Below, one piece after another: positions 27,201-39,413 of a DNA stretch of 64,000 nt (positions are counted from its first letter, which is position 1; every line of letters starts with the position of its first letter). The notes beneath the pieces were generated by a model that ran no database searches, was not told where the DNA came from, and saw only the letters and a program-made list of their open reading frames with translations. A program made the translations under genes and the position numbers. Origin of the DNA: Lutjanus erythropterus (Eukaryota > Chordata > Actinopteri > Lutjaniformes > Lutjanidae); assembly GCA_020091685.1 (NCBI GenBank), contig CM034607.1, positions 20,575,221-20,639,220 on the forward strand, read 5' to 3'.

Positions 27201-30200
27201 GTTCAGTTGTATCTTTTTGTCTTTCCATTTTTTAACATAAATTATTGGTTATAAGTAGGCCTACATATAAACAGTCATACCAGTTCATTTATCAAAAGAA
27301 AAACAGTAACTACATCAGAAAGAAGCAGACTTAATGTTTAGCAATATACATTTAAATAATGAATATTATCAAGCATAAAATGATGGGAAAACATCCTATA
27401 CATACAAACATAGGACTTTTTTCATCCATGCAAATACTGCAATGCAAATCGCCCACATACATGAACAGATGATACACAACATCACATGACACATGAAAAC
27501 CTGTTCACAGAACAGAGTACCGTGCAGTATGAGGATGTGTCAATAATTATTAACAACAATCCACGCAATCATTAACCCTTTGTGCTTCCAGTTATGTGTC
27601 AGTATTTCTTACTTCCTACTCAATGATCCGTAGCAAGTAGCAGCAGCTTATGTTTTATTATTTATTGTATTGTTTTATTATCATACTTATTTCAAGAAGG
27701 AACAGCTGATGGAGTCCGACTTTTTTTTAGAGAAGCTGACACACACTTTTCTTGTTTGGGTGAAAGTGGTAGCTTTTTATGGTCCAGCAATTAGAGACTG
27801 AGTGTCAAATTAGCCCCATCTTTACTAACTGGACTGGACACATTATTGCGGCAGTAATTATAATTCAATGATATGATAAAATGTGCATTATTCTGAAATG
27901 TGCTATTCTGTACAATGACAACTTAGTGGTATCGCTGGTTTTACTAAAGTAGAAGATGTGAGTACTTCTTCCACTGCTGCTGAATCATACAACAAGTTTT
28001 CAGTGTTGCATGGCACCCATAATGATATTTGTTAATTGTTAATCCTCTGGCTCTGGGTTAAGTCAACTCTGTAGCTGTCACGTAGGCAACACAAACACAA
28101 AGTAAACTAAAACAATCAAACCATGTTTGGAAAGAGATGACAGGGAAAGAGGGAGAGAGAAGGAACCGGTCAGACTCGAACCACGGATGTTGTCGATGTG
28201 TGCGCCACGAGGGCACCCAGTGATGTGAGACTTTAACATAACCTAATAGATAGATGTGAAGAAAGTTTCTACCCAGATCAGATGCAATTAAATCATTAGA
28301 GGGACAACAAATACTACATTGGCCCTGGTGTCCCAACATGTTATGAAGGCTGTTACTGCAAGATAAGAATTTAATGCTTCTCTTGTGTCTCATTTTTCTC
28401 TTCTTTATTACGTGAAAAAATGGCCTTTTTGATTTAATAATATTAACAGCAACAATATGGTACATAATTGGCTTAATAGGTTTCAATTCAACTTTATTGT
28501 CAATAGCAGGATGTGCAGCCACATATGTAAACGAAAAAGAGTCTTTGGTAAACTCATCAAACAAATTGCCAAGAACATGGCTGGACCAAAGTGAGGCCTG
28601 TGGGCCAAAGTTGGTCGGTCAAAGTTGAATGATCTGGCCTACCAGCTGTTTCTATCAATAAATAAATAAATTTTAAAATTAGGGTATAATATAAATTGCT
28701 GTTCACGCTGTTTATTCATTTATTTATTGGGGTAAAAATGGTCACCAAACTGTACAATATCTACATTCTAACTTTATGCAGTCTGTTTCTTATAGATGTA
28801 ATTCATTATGTCTTGTTTATATCTTGTACATATCGTGTTTATACCTTGTTTATATCTTATTTACTTATTTATACATCTTGCTGTTTTTATTGTTGCTTCT
28901 GTTTTCATGCTATCCACCTTTGCTGCTATAACAATGCAAATTTCCCTAATGCTGGACTTATAAACGATTATCTTATCGTATCTCATGCTGTGTTAATACT
29001 TGTGTTCCTAAAGGTGCAGCCAATGAGAATGGGAAAGTAGCTGAAGACAGTGAAACTATTCCGGACCAGACAGCTCCTCAGGGCGGCGATGCTAAGCCCG
29101 CGGAAGAGCCTGCTGCAACTGCAACATCTGCAGACAACACCGCCACAGCTCCGCCTGCAGGGGGGGAGCCTCAGTCTGCTCCAGCAGACAATCCACCTGC
29201 AGCAGAGGCTCCAGCAGCAGACAGCGGCGCAGAGACAGCAGCGAGCTCCTCAGAGCCTGAAGCTGCACCTCCTGCGCAAGGTAGGCTGGAGTCCAACACA
29301 GCCAGTGACCCTGAGAGTCATTCACAATATTAAATTAAGCCCCGTTTATTTTAGGGCTCCTAGTAGCAGACAAGCATACTCACCTCTGGATTCAGTTTAG
29401 AATATAATCTGACCAACCCCACTTTGTCTCTGCAAAATGACCCGTTTAAAGCAGCTGAGTCCTCACAAGGCTCTAAACATGGATTCATTTTCATGGTGAA
29501 TTTTATTTTCCATGCAAATTACGCCTTCATCCTAATCTCCTGACACAATGACTGTCTCGTGACTTGTCTTGTGACATCTATCATATACTGACTAAACACT
29601 TCAAAGTTATGAAGCTGATACACTGTAGAAAAAAACTGCACAGGCATTTTGTGGAATCAACTAATATTTTTTCAATAGCTTAACATAAATATACAAGTTT
29701 TGTTCGTTGAATTAATTTAACTTAAAATTTCTAGTATTTATTTTTAGAAAACTTATAGCCGTGAGTTCTTTTAACCTGAAATCTTGCAAAGTTAACTTGA
29801 AATAATTGAATGAATGTACTGTATAGAGTTCAATCAACTCATTAAATTAAGTTTCTAAAGAAACTGATTAGCATATGAGCAGACTTCCCAGCATGCTTTT
29901 TTGAGAGATAAAACTCTCCTGATGCCCTTCTTTTTAATAGTCTGAAGAAAATCTATATGATGAAAACTTGCTGTGTGTCACTAATACATTTTAAGTTTGG
30001 TCATGTTTGTAATGTTTACAATTAAATGTGCAACTGAATTAATATCAAATTTATTTGACTAGAAAGGTTTATTTGTTTGGAATCATTACAAAATTACCTT
30101 AACATGTCTTTTCAAATTCAGTCAACTTGAAATTGTTGTTTTTTGTAAGTTAAATTTTTTTTATAGCAATAAGGATGGAGCTGCATACCCGTGTGCGTAT

Positions 30201-33056
30201 TTATCCGCTTGTGTGTGTGTGCCTCTTTAGCTTCCTGTTTGCTATGATGGGAAATGGGAAAAGTTTTAGTGGCAACCTTCAAAGCATCCAGACGGCTGCC
30301 ATGTAAAATAGGTCATTAAAAGTTGACACAAAACAATCTATAGAGAACAATAGTCACAATATGTGCCACACTGAGGGAAGGGGAAATTATTAGAGGGGGG
30401 AGGAAAGTATAATTGTTCAAATTAACCCTCAGTAACCTGAGCATTGGTCCACCTCCTGCATAGTGACCCTGTAAACACGGGTGGCTACAGCACCCAGGCA
30501 CTTAATGCATCTCTTTCCCCAGACCCTCCGCAGTCCCTCTGCAATACGGTAACCAGCTGGTATCCAACAACATACAGACGTGACTTTGGCCTGTAATGAA
30601 CTCACTCACGGGGGGTGCCCCAGGAATGTGTTTATAAGTCACACATCTAATTATTTAGTTGGTATTGAAGAATCTGCGTCAATGCTTTAAGTACCTTGAG
30701 GGTTGGGTTTACCTAATCTGGTAATAATTATTCAATGGACCATAATTTCAATTGGACTCATACAAAAGTCTTTTTATTGAGCTGCGGTCTCGAGGAAGTT
30801 GTTTGAACATGAATAAATGGGATGTGGTCTGTTGATCTGTAACTTTTGTCCGTTGAGGTTGAAATGATTGTTAAAGGGACGGTTCGATATTTTTCCTCTT
30901 ACTTATAGTGCCATTTATATACCTAAATAATTTTGGTGTGATTTACTAAGTTTTGGAGGAATCTGCCTAAAGGTGTCTGCCTTCTCTGGTAAATAAAAAA
31001 GTGCTAAGTATGTTCAATTTAAGCATACTTGAGTGTATATTTTAGTTGTAATTAAACTGTAGAAAAGCACAATTTGAAGTGTATTTAGTATACTTGTGTG
31101 TGCTAAAATAGAACAACTTCATGTATACTTAGCACACTTAAAAATATGGCTGTGTGTGTGATATATATATGATTGATTAATGAAATTAAAGTTTACCTTG
31201 TTTATTCTACTTTTTCACACTTAAATACAGTTTTAAATAAATTTATACTGAAGAGCACTTTTTGTAAACATTTAAATACACAAGGAAGTGACATAAAAAT
31301 GCACTTAAATATAGCAAATATAGCTATGAACTTAAAAATAATACTTTCCAAATGTGACCTAACTTACCACTATGAGTACTTGCAATTTAGTATAAATTTT
31401 AAAGGTACACTAATGTACAATTTATAATGTACTTAAAAGAAAGCATACTTCTTCTAAGTACACCGAAATACTACAGTATTCCTGCAGGTATTACACAAGT
31501 ATTACAGAATTAGTATATTTATTTATAACAGTGAACTTAATTATATCTATTTTGAAGTACACTTTTTAAAAGTACATTTTGTATATACTCTGCCCAAATA
31601 GTACAAGTGAACTTATAATAACTTATGTATTCTTAAATTACATCACTAGTACACAAGGATATACAACTTCTTCTATCAAATATAATGGAACTAAATAGCA
31701 CTTGGCTTTTAGTGTTCCAGATATTGGCTGTAGAGTTTCTCAAATATATTTTTACAAGCTAAGTGCCATCTAGTTCCATAGAGAAGGCAGATATCTCTTC
31801 AGCCGATGTCTCCGAGCCTCAGCAGCTCACACAATCTAAAATCTAGATGTGATAAATAGTGCTACAGGTAGAGGAAAATTTTTTTGTATTTTTGATTTTG
31901 GGGTGAACTGTTCCTTTAACCACATGACATTTGTTGCCTCTGGAGAAAACACTGTAACAGAGGAATGTGCAGCAGTAAATTACAAATGAGTGAATGAAAC
32001 GACCGCCGCTGTAAGTCCAAGAGAGCGCTTCAGAGAGTGACGGCAGGTCGGCACGGTGATCATGTCTCTGCCGGTCTTTAAATGATTATCTATACATGGT
32101 AGTGCTCCACAGAGAGCTGCATGACACAGTGCAGCTGTACATTTACTGCTATCATTTCACTTATTGCTTCATGATGCAAATGACCAGCAGCCATCAGGCT
32201 CACAAGTCCAGCTCTTCATTTTCCTCTTTGTCTAATAATGCAAAGCATCTACCACTGTAATGTGGAACGAAATATGGACGAGGCAGCAAAGTCGATTGAC
32301 TGTATACTTATGCAATGAGAGAAATACAGTAGTTTGCATACTTAGAATCCTGCATATTGCCTCTGAAGATGTTTCTGTGGTTGTGATTTAACCACATTCA
32401 ACTATATACCTGGAAGCTGTGAGACTGAGTGAGTCTGTTGCCTCAATCATTTAATTTTCACACTTAATGAGAAGTTTTTATTTACTAGCCATCCTGTGTA
32501 GATGTCATTCCTTCTTTACCTCCATAAATCTAAAGTCATATTAATACCGCAAGGTTCAAAACTCATCTAAAGTTTATTTTTAGGGATGTTTTATGCAAAT
32601 AACCCCCACTATGAAGTTACATCTAACTCAGAGTGCCGTGTTGTTGTGTCAGAGACTGACTGTCTACAATCTACTGCAGCAGAATTGACTCTACATGACA
32701 TTTTAAGTTAAACCTCCACAAGTTTAAGTTTAAAGTTAATACTGGATCACAGGTTAAATAGGGGTTTAAAGTTCTGGTGCCACAGAATTAAATTAATTAA
32801 AGAGAGGCTCAAATTTTATTTTTCTTCATTTTAAGTTTGGGGTAACATAATTTAAAGTTTGACCATGATTTAACTGGGTTAAAAATTAATCTTTAATCTT
32901 AAATTGATTTCGAAAATTTAAATACAGATTTGTATTAATTTAGTCAAAAAATAGTCAGCACACTCACTGACCTCTGTCTTTCCTTGATCTTGACCCTCTT
33001 TGGTGTCCAACATGACTCACACTCAGCTTGAGCTTGACCACAGCCCTGTTTGGATG

Positions 33057-33097
<41 letters not shown>

Positions 33098-34534
33098 GCC
33101 AACACACTGTTGTCACCGTGGTCTCATTAAGGTGCAATCTGAGTCCACAGAGAAACCAGAGCATGCCAACACATATAGTGCTTCCACTGGCCACGAACGA
33201 TGCCTCCGTTTCACAGCCAATGGAGAGAGAGGATTGAGTGTCACTTCAGCAGAGTGGACATGGCAGCTCATCCACTTGTGGACCTGTCAGTGGTCAGAGT
33301 GGAGATCAGTTTAGTGGAAATCAAGTCTTTGATAGAAAGATCATGACAAACATCCAATGACTGGACGTAAATGTGTGTTTCTCCTGTGTACTGATGTGAT
33401 TTCATGCCTGAGGATTCATGTCAAAGATTATTTATCATGTTCTAGGGATATCTACTGAAGTTAGCTTGCTAACCAGCTAGCCTCGTCCCCTGTCTTGTCT
33501 CATAATACCACTTTGTACTTCAAGATATGGTAGTGAGTCACTGTAGCATCCAGTCTGCCCGCAGTCCAACAACACCAGGTGGTTTTCTTACCAGGTTTGG
33601 CTCCAGGCACCTCCATTTCTCCTGAACACACCATTTCTTTGTCATCCCAGGAGTCAGAGACCTGGTCAGAGCTGCTGTAAATCACCTTGGTACTGTATTC
33701 CCTGTCATCAAACTGGCTTCTGTCGATCTCTGAGGCTCTGTTTGGCCCAGGTCTGGTCGTGTTCAGCTGTTGAGTCTGGTTCCATAGCCTGGTTTCGGTG
33801 CTCTTTCTGGTGCCATCCCCTCTCTGCCTGCATTCACTGCTGCGTCCCTCTAACCCAGGCCTGCAAACCTCCTCCTGGTAGTCCAAAGCTCCTGTGCTAG
33901 CAGTATAAACACCAACACACCCCCATTGCTCTGAACTCCCGGTCCAGCCAGAGTCAGCTAGCAGCAGGACTGCTAACTACATGGCTAACTGACCTGTAAC
34001 TAGCTAATAGTTAGCAGTTACTCTGGTGATATGCTGCCCCCTACTTGTTTGGAGTACAAATCTGACAGGTGGCAATTCATTCATGCTGCAACACCGCTTT
34101 CATCAGGGGTCTCTGGATAGAGGGTGGTGTGCTGTACATTTGTGATATTAACCTACAGTAATATGTTGAGACTTATTTACTTATCTTTACTTACCAAAGA
34201 AATGATACCTGGTTATCAGAGTAACACAGACTCCATTTCTGGAAAGAGATGCTGTTGTTTAGTGTTTTACATATCATTTTGTACAAGTTTAATCACCTCC
34301 AGGGTGCACGACATTAACTTTTATGTTTGTTTTTCACATGTACGAATCCTTCTCTCATTTCCATCTTAACAGAAAAAGCAGAGGCCACACCAGCTGATTC
34401 AGAGCCCAAAACAGAGGAGACACCAGGTGAGTGATGCTGCGATGCCAACACTAAGTCAAATAATCCATATTGAAATGTCTGTGCCATCCCTAACATGTTT
34501 CCCCCTCTTTTTGTTTCCAGCTCCCAGTGAGTGA
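24209..34534 (+). CDS. erich5: erich5 (glutamate-rich protein 5; C8orf47-like)
   Basis: Four exons, 24209-24299, 29014-29280, 34373-34426 and 34521-34534, join with consistent phase 1 at every junction (91, 267, 54 and 14 bp) to 141 residues and TGA. The protein starts MGCSTSSQTS and is otherwise almost entirely Ala, Pro, Glu, Asp, Gln and Thr, with no predictable fold. It ends in an acidic segment (EKAEATPADSEPKTEETP). Gly2-Cys3 is a typical N-myristoylation plus palmitoylation start, so membrane anchoring is inferred. Identity rests on the MGCS start, low-complexity acidic composition and position between rpl30 and rida, as in mammals; the mammalian protein is considerably longer. No function is established. 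The short exon 4 and weak constraint make the 3' exons less certain than the first two. Intron 1 (4.7 kb) contains MITE and SINE copies; intron 2 (5.1 kb) contains a nested MITE and an unclassified repeat. Confidence 0.82.
24970..25060. repeat. retroelement-like fragment ('tttatttgtatagcacctttc')
   Basis: ATTTTTATTTGTATAGCACC and the following TTTCAAAACA match a very common fish interspersed word set. It looks like a short degraded copy in erich5 intron 1. Confidence 0.4.
26196..26450 (+). mobile_element. TTAA MITE fragment (family B, copy 1)
   Basis: Starts TTAAAGGGAAAATTCACCCC and contains ATATTTTTCCTCTGGCCTGT, the same order of words as the larger copy at 30871-31919. The right inverted end was not found, so the copy is truncated. 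Lies in erich5 intron 1. Confidence 0.65.
28068..28215 (-). repeat. tRNA-derived SINE fragment
   Basis: On the minus strand a Pol III B box-like GGTTCGAGTCT (28182-28172) follows a tRNA-like 5' segment (CCTCGTGGCGCACACATCG). It is followed by a pyrimidine-rich tail, CTCTCTCCCTCTTTCCCTGT, as in fish tRNA-derived SINEs. No intact tRNA cloverleaf is present. The ORF spanning it is not a gene. Confidence 0.6.
30871..31919. mobile_element. TTAA MITE (family B, copy 2), interrupted by a second repeat
   Basis: Left end TTAAAGGGACGGTTCGATAT; right end GGGGTGAACTGTTCCTTTAA, forming inverted ends within duplicated TTAA. Outer arms carry matching inverted words: TTTCCTCTTACTTATAGTGC at the left against CAGGTAGAGGAAAATT at the right, and GTCTGCCTTCTCT against AGAGAAGGCAGATATC. 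About 690 bp of unrelated AT-rich sequence splits the interior. Confidence 0.75.
30990..31677. repeat. AT-rich repeat nested inside the family B MITE
   Basis: Composed of variants of AGTATACTT, AAGTACACT and CACTTAAAT in both orientations, unlike the arms of the host MITE on each side. It interrupts the MITE between CTTCTCTGG and ATATAATGGAAC, so it was inserted later. Exact borders and target duplication are not clear. Confidence 0.6.
33062..33096. repeat. (GT)n microsatellite
   Basis: Uninterrupted GT dinucleotides in erich5 intron 2. Confidence 0.95.
33430..34060. repeat. internal part of a dispersed DNA repeat, non-coding
   Basis: High-complexity block flanked by inverted-like GCTAGC/GCTAAC-rich words (AGCTTGCTAACCAGCTAGCC at the left, GCTAACTACATGGCTAAC at the right). 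It includes a 128-codon minus-strand ORF (33886-33500) without any recognisable domain. Word content resembles the interior of long family B-type fish MITEs as I remember them; this is recognition, not alignment. Confidence 0.4.
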
Positions 34535-34711
34535 GGGCCAGCATGAGTGGCTGCACAGATTTAGTTTGTTGGACGTGTCTTATACCTTGTTCGTTCATGC
34601 ATGAGTGAAAGTGTGTGTGCAGGTGTGTGTGAAAGACATCGCCTTGTTGCCAAGATGCAGACCCTGTGATAACCTCCTCCTTCAGTCAGGGTTCCTCAGT
34701 CATCACTGTGC

Positions 34712-34733
34712 CTTCTTCTTCTTCTTCTTCTTC
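34712..34733. repeat. (CTT)n microsatellite
   Basis: Seven CTT units in the erich5 3' UTR region. Confidence 0.9.
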
Positions 34734-35189
34734 CCCACATGATGGTGTGTGGCTGCAACTTCTGCTTGCAGACTGTATATAGACAGAGTCCTGCAGCATT
34801 TAGTGGGTGTATTTATTCTCACAGGATTACTTGAAGTTTCTATTCATTATCTCTATAGATATTCTGAAACATCATATATGTCCAACTTGAATCTCAAGAG
34901 TCTATTCTGTACTTTTCTATAAAATTATAATTCTAAGGAGACCAAAGCCAAAATATGTTTGATTTATAAAATTATATTCTTTTTGGGTAGCAGGCTTTGA
35001 TTTTACGACCATGTTTGTAATGAATATGAAGTGCTGATACCTTTAGGACTTTCCCGCTGATTTTAAACATTAATATAAGTTTCTGGCGAGCATGAATGAG
35101 ATAAGAGTACGTGTTTGTTTCTGACGTGTCATGATTTTTCTCTGGGAAGACGACCTGAAATCTGTTATAAGCTATGAACTGTCAAAAAA

Positions 35190-35195
35190 ATTAAA
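35190..35195 (+). terminator. candidate erich5 polyadenylation signal
   Basis: ATTAAA variant about 655 bp after the erich5 stop, just before the opposing rida 3' end. A weak signal; inferred from position. Confidence 0.4.
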
Positions 35196-35316
35196 AAGAC
35201 CGCCTTAAAAATCCAGCACATGTACTTTCTTTGATATGCAGGATGAACACATATGTTGGCTGTGATGTTTTAGTATAAATAACAATCCAGTGATCAGAAG
35301 TTTTACTAGATTTTTT

Positions 35317-35322
35317 TTTATT
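35317..35322 (-). terminator. rida polyadenylation signal
   Basis: AATAAA on the minus strand about 370 bp after the rida stop. erich5 and rida therefore probably end tail to tail within roughly 120 bp. Confidence 0.6.
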
Positions 35323-35691
35323 AGTGAGAGCTGCACTTTTAACATGTTTTATGATGTTTATCTGGAACAAACCAGAAGAGGAGATACCAAACCAGAGAGA
35401 GCACCAAGAGGAAGCCACTGTGACCAGGGAATGTTAGACTGGTTGTACAAATACAATCCCAATGTATCATTATGTTTTGTTTATGTTAGGTGTGAACTAA
35501 GTGCTGCTTTGTTATTAAGGGGTTTAATCCAAAGTGATAGATCAGTGGCCAGAAGAGAGACTCAACTACTGTGTATGGAAAAAGAACAAGATCCTGGTTT
35601 GGTCTTTCATGTGTCATCTGGAAATACAGTAAGGCTTCCGATGTACAACTTGAAGGTTAGTCTACAACTTGTTTGCGACGTGGCCGGCTAG

Positions 35692-38600
35692 TCAGGAGTC
35701 TGACAGAGGACCGAGAACGGCAACCGCCTCAATTTCCACCAGTCCACCCTGAAGAGAAAAAGGAAGCAGAGAAAATGAGGACATGGGAAAGAAAGCTACG
35801 AGGGTAACAAGAATACTTACAAATTAACTCCTGCACACAGTCTAACTTTCGATATTGGATTTCTTTGCAATATTTTGGTGCTTGACCTTCATCAGGCAAA
35901 GAACCAAAACAATGTAATATTGCAAGTTAGCCTGTGGGTAGGAGGTCATTTGCAACTTTTTGGCCCATTCACCCTTCTTCTATGCACCCGTCTCATCAAA
36001 CAGATGTACAAACAAACATAATAAAAACAGCTAGTTCCTCTAGGAGGCTGTATGTATATGTAAATAACATTAAACATACTACAGCTGATGATTGAAATGT
36101 CATTAGTTTTGCAGGTATTTGGTTAGAAACCAAAGTATTGGATAATAATGATTTTGAACTGATGATGGCATTGGATGAAAAATTAAAGGATCACCAGAGT
36201 TAATACAATTCATCCTGAGGGCGACATGAATGTCTGTTAGAGCTGCAATGATTCATCGATTAGTCGCCAACTATTAAAATAATCGCCAGCTACTTTGATT
36301 CTCAATTAATCGGTTTGAGTAATTTTTTAAGAAAAACTGAAAAAATCTCAGATTCAGCTTCCGAAATGTAATTATTCTCTGGTTCTTTACTCCTCTATGA
36401 CAGTAAACAGAAAATCTGACGTCACCTTAGGCTTTGGGAAACACTGATCGATCATTTTCTGATATTTACAGACCAAACAACTAATCGATTAATCGAGAGA
36501 ATCCATCGACAAATTAATCAACAATGAAAATAATCCAGTTTTGTTAGCTTTTTCATTAAAATCCACAGGAAGCTGGCGGCCCTGGGGGGGAAAAAGTCGC
36601 AGGATTACCAAACTCATTAATATTCATCCTCTGAGGTCCATGAATATCTGCACATAATGTCATGGTGATCCATCTGATGATCGCTACCGTGATGAATCTG
36701 CACCACCTCTTGTGTATTGATGTCCACAGAGTACTGAAGCTCTGTATCGGTGTGAAGGTTTTGTTTGTACTCACTCTGGGGAGAGCAGCGACCTGGTACG
36801 CAGCTCTGGCAGGAAAGTTACTGCTGAAAACTGGAGGGAAAACACAGTCACATTATAACAAAATCATACTGGAAAGTCACCTGGTTAATCTATTAAATGA
36901 CTTCCTATTAATGGATGATTGATAATTTTTGAGTACCACCTTCTAATGATGCAGAATTTTTAAAAAGAGTTTATAAAGTGTAACTTAAATGCTTTATTAG
37001 TGGTTAAAATATATTAATTTAGTAAAATGTGAAGCACAACTCGTTGGTGCCAGGCAGGGCTGCAAACTGTAAGCGCTTGTAAGCACGTCAACAATCAATC
37101 GGTCGATTACTCATCATCTAGTTCTGGTATTTTACACAAGACTTTTTATAATGGAGGCAAATCTTCAAATCTAAATACAAGGATCAGGCAGAGTCTAAAG
37201 GATTTTGGATCACAGTGGACACACGTCCTCTCCTTCCTCTGATCAGGGTCAGGGAAAGTTCCCTGCCTGTGGTTTAGGGTTGAGCAGAGTCAGGAGGGAG
37301 GTACAGCCCTCTACCCGAGTCAATGGCCCTCGCTAGCAGAGCTTGCTGGGAGGGTCGGGTTACATCTGTGCGCCTGCACAGCAGTGTCCATTTACAACTC
37401 ACTGGGCACCGCAGCTTCCATTACACCCGAGTGTTGTGATCCAGGAGGAAATGCCCGGCAGACGGAGCGGCCTGTATTCATCCAGCAGAGGACGGGCTGA
37501 GTGAGGCTGTCTGTCTGTCAGGTGACTGCTCCACCTGTCAGCAGTCATCCTCTCAGAGGAGTCAGTGAAATACGAGGCTGCGCCGCATCCCCTCGTAGTG
37601 ACACATGGAGCGTGTCACTGGAATAATTACAGAGTTTTACAGTGTTCAATTAGTGAATTATGTGATGATTTCATTTAATTTTTAGAGGGAACATTATTTA
37701 CACATACAACACAACTGTGAAAAATATACATTTAAGCGTTTATTTTCGTTCAGATTTCTGTTTTGGAAGAATTAGAATTAGATATGGTTTCATTTGCATT
37801 TTTAAAAATGAAATTTCAGTTCAAAGTTCAATGGTGATATGTTTAGTTATGAGTTTCACACTGTTCACCTGCAGTGTTGTATTTTTTGTCTATAAATGTT
37901 TGGACTTTTACAACACACATCTTTAAAAGTCATTTTAGCAAAATGAGGTTAGTGTCATTTAATGTGTCATTTTATTTTTAAATATAGCAAAGGTCTGTAT
38001 TATTCTGGTGGCACAAACCAGCCTCCATCATTATCAAATAAACACAACCATAAATAAAGTTAATATGAAGGAGACATTTATGTTTTGAAACACATCTCCA
38101 GCTGGCAAACTATCAGTGTTTTTCTCGAGGTCACTTCAGCAGACTACAAACTTCCTGATAAGCACAACTGAATCCACATCTTCTGCTTAAAGAGCCGTCT
38201 TCTTAATCACAACCCCACTTCAAAATTTAAACTCTATACAAAGAAGAAAGTATAATCAGGAGAAAAAACAGCCACTGAACCACCAAAGAAGTCACAGGAC
38301 AAAAAGTGACTCAGATAAACAACAATTATTCTTAGAAAAAGAGAATGAACTGTTTGTAGAGGTTATTGGACTGGCTTCTGATGTAGCTCTGACAATCTTG
38401 TTAAATGCTGCCTTTGTGTGGCTGCTTTTATATATTTATAAGAATATAAACATAAGAGAAAACAAATGGTACATTTTATTAATTAAATTAAAAACATAAT
38501 CTATTTTGTGGCTTGACATTTAATTAGTGAACATGGAAATAAATAAAGTCTTACATGTCTTGTAGACCTCATTGACGCTGTTAAAGTCATTAATATCAGC

Positions 38601-39379
38601 GAGCAGCACAGTCGTCTTCACCACTGAAATCAGAGAGTTTTCTCCGTCAGACAGTTTGTGATGTTTTAGCGTTAAAATCATATAAAACATGTGAGCGGCA
38701 GCGGAGTTTCTGAACAGTATGAGAGCGCTGAGGTCTCACCGTTGGAGTAGTCACATCCTGCAGCTTTGAGGATCTCCCCCATGTTGATGAGAGCCTGAGA
38801 GAAGAGAGGAAGAGATCAATATGTAATCTCACTTTTTATATATCGCTCAGATTTTTAAATTTAAGTCATACAGAAAATTTGCATTTTCTTCATATACACT
38901 TATTTTATTTCTTTCTTTATTTAATTATTTGATCATCTCTGTCCATTTTTATTTTCTTTGGTAGTGATGCGCTGAAAATACACAGAAGAAATCATGTAAA
39001 AAATACAAGTAATGAAAAGCTTTATGGGCTGAGATGAAATTAAATGAGAAGCAATAATGTAACTTTACATCCTGTACGTCCATCGTCATCAGACATACAT
39101 AGTGATATAATCAGCAGTGTAGCTGCTCTTCAGCCTGCACTTACTGTCAGACTTACATCTAATTAAAACAGACATTCACTGAGTGGAGGACAAAATCAGG
39201 TGGCACATAACTTTGCTTATTGATAATGTTAAGTGTGAATTATTTGTTGAAAAATGTCACACTGATCACTAAAATTAAAGGCAGTAAAGACACAGTGACT
39301 CTGGTTTAGATAAACAGCTGTTTCAGGCAATAGAAATAAAAGGCAGAAGTTACAGTTTGTGTCCAGTTAACTGATGTTC

Positions 39380-39413
<34 letters not shown>

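Noticed and set aside
28150-28215. Possible tRNA gene on the minus strand
   Set aside because: A B-box is present, but the anticodon and acceptor stems do not form and a SINE-like tail follows. SINE fragment preferred.
28058-28564. 168-codon minus-strand ORF
   Set aside because: Longest ORF in its region, but it runs through a tRNA-derived SINE and a 'TTCAACTTTATTGTCA' repeat word. No protein family is apparent.
33500-33886. 128-codon minus-strand ORF in erich5 intron 2
   Set aside because: No recognisable domain, no supporting splice sites, and it lies in a block with repeat-like borders. Treated as part of a dispersed repeat.
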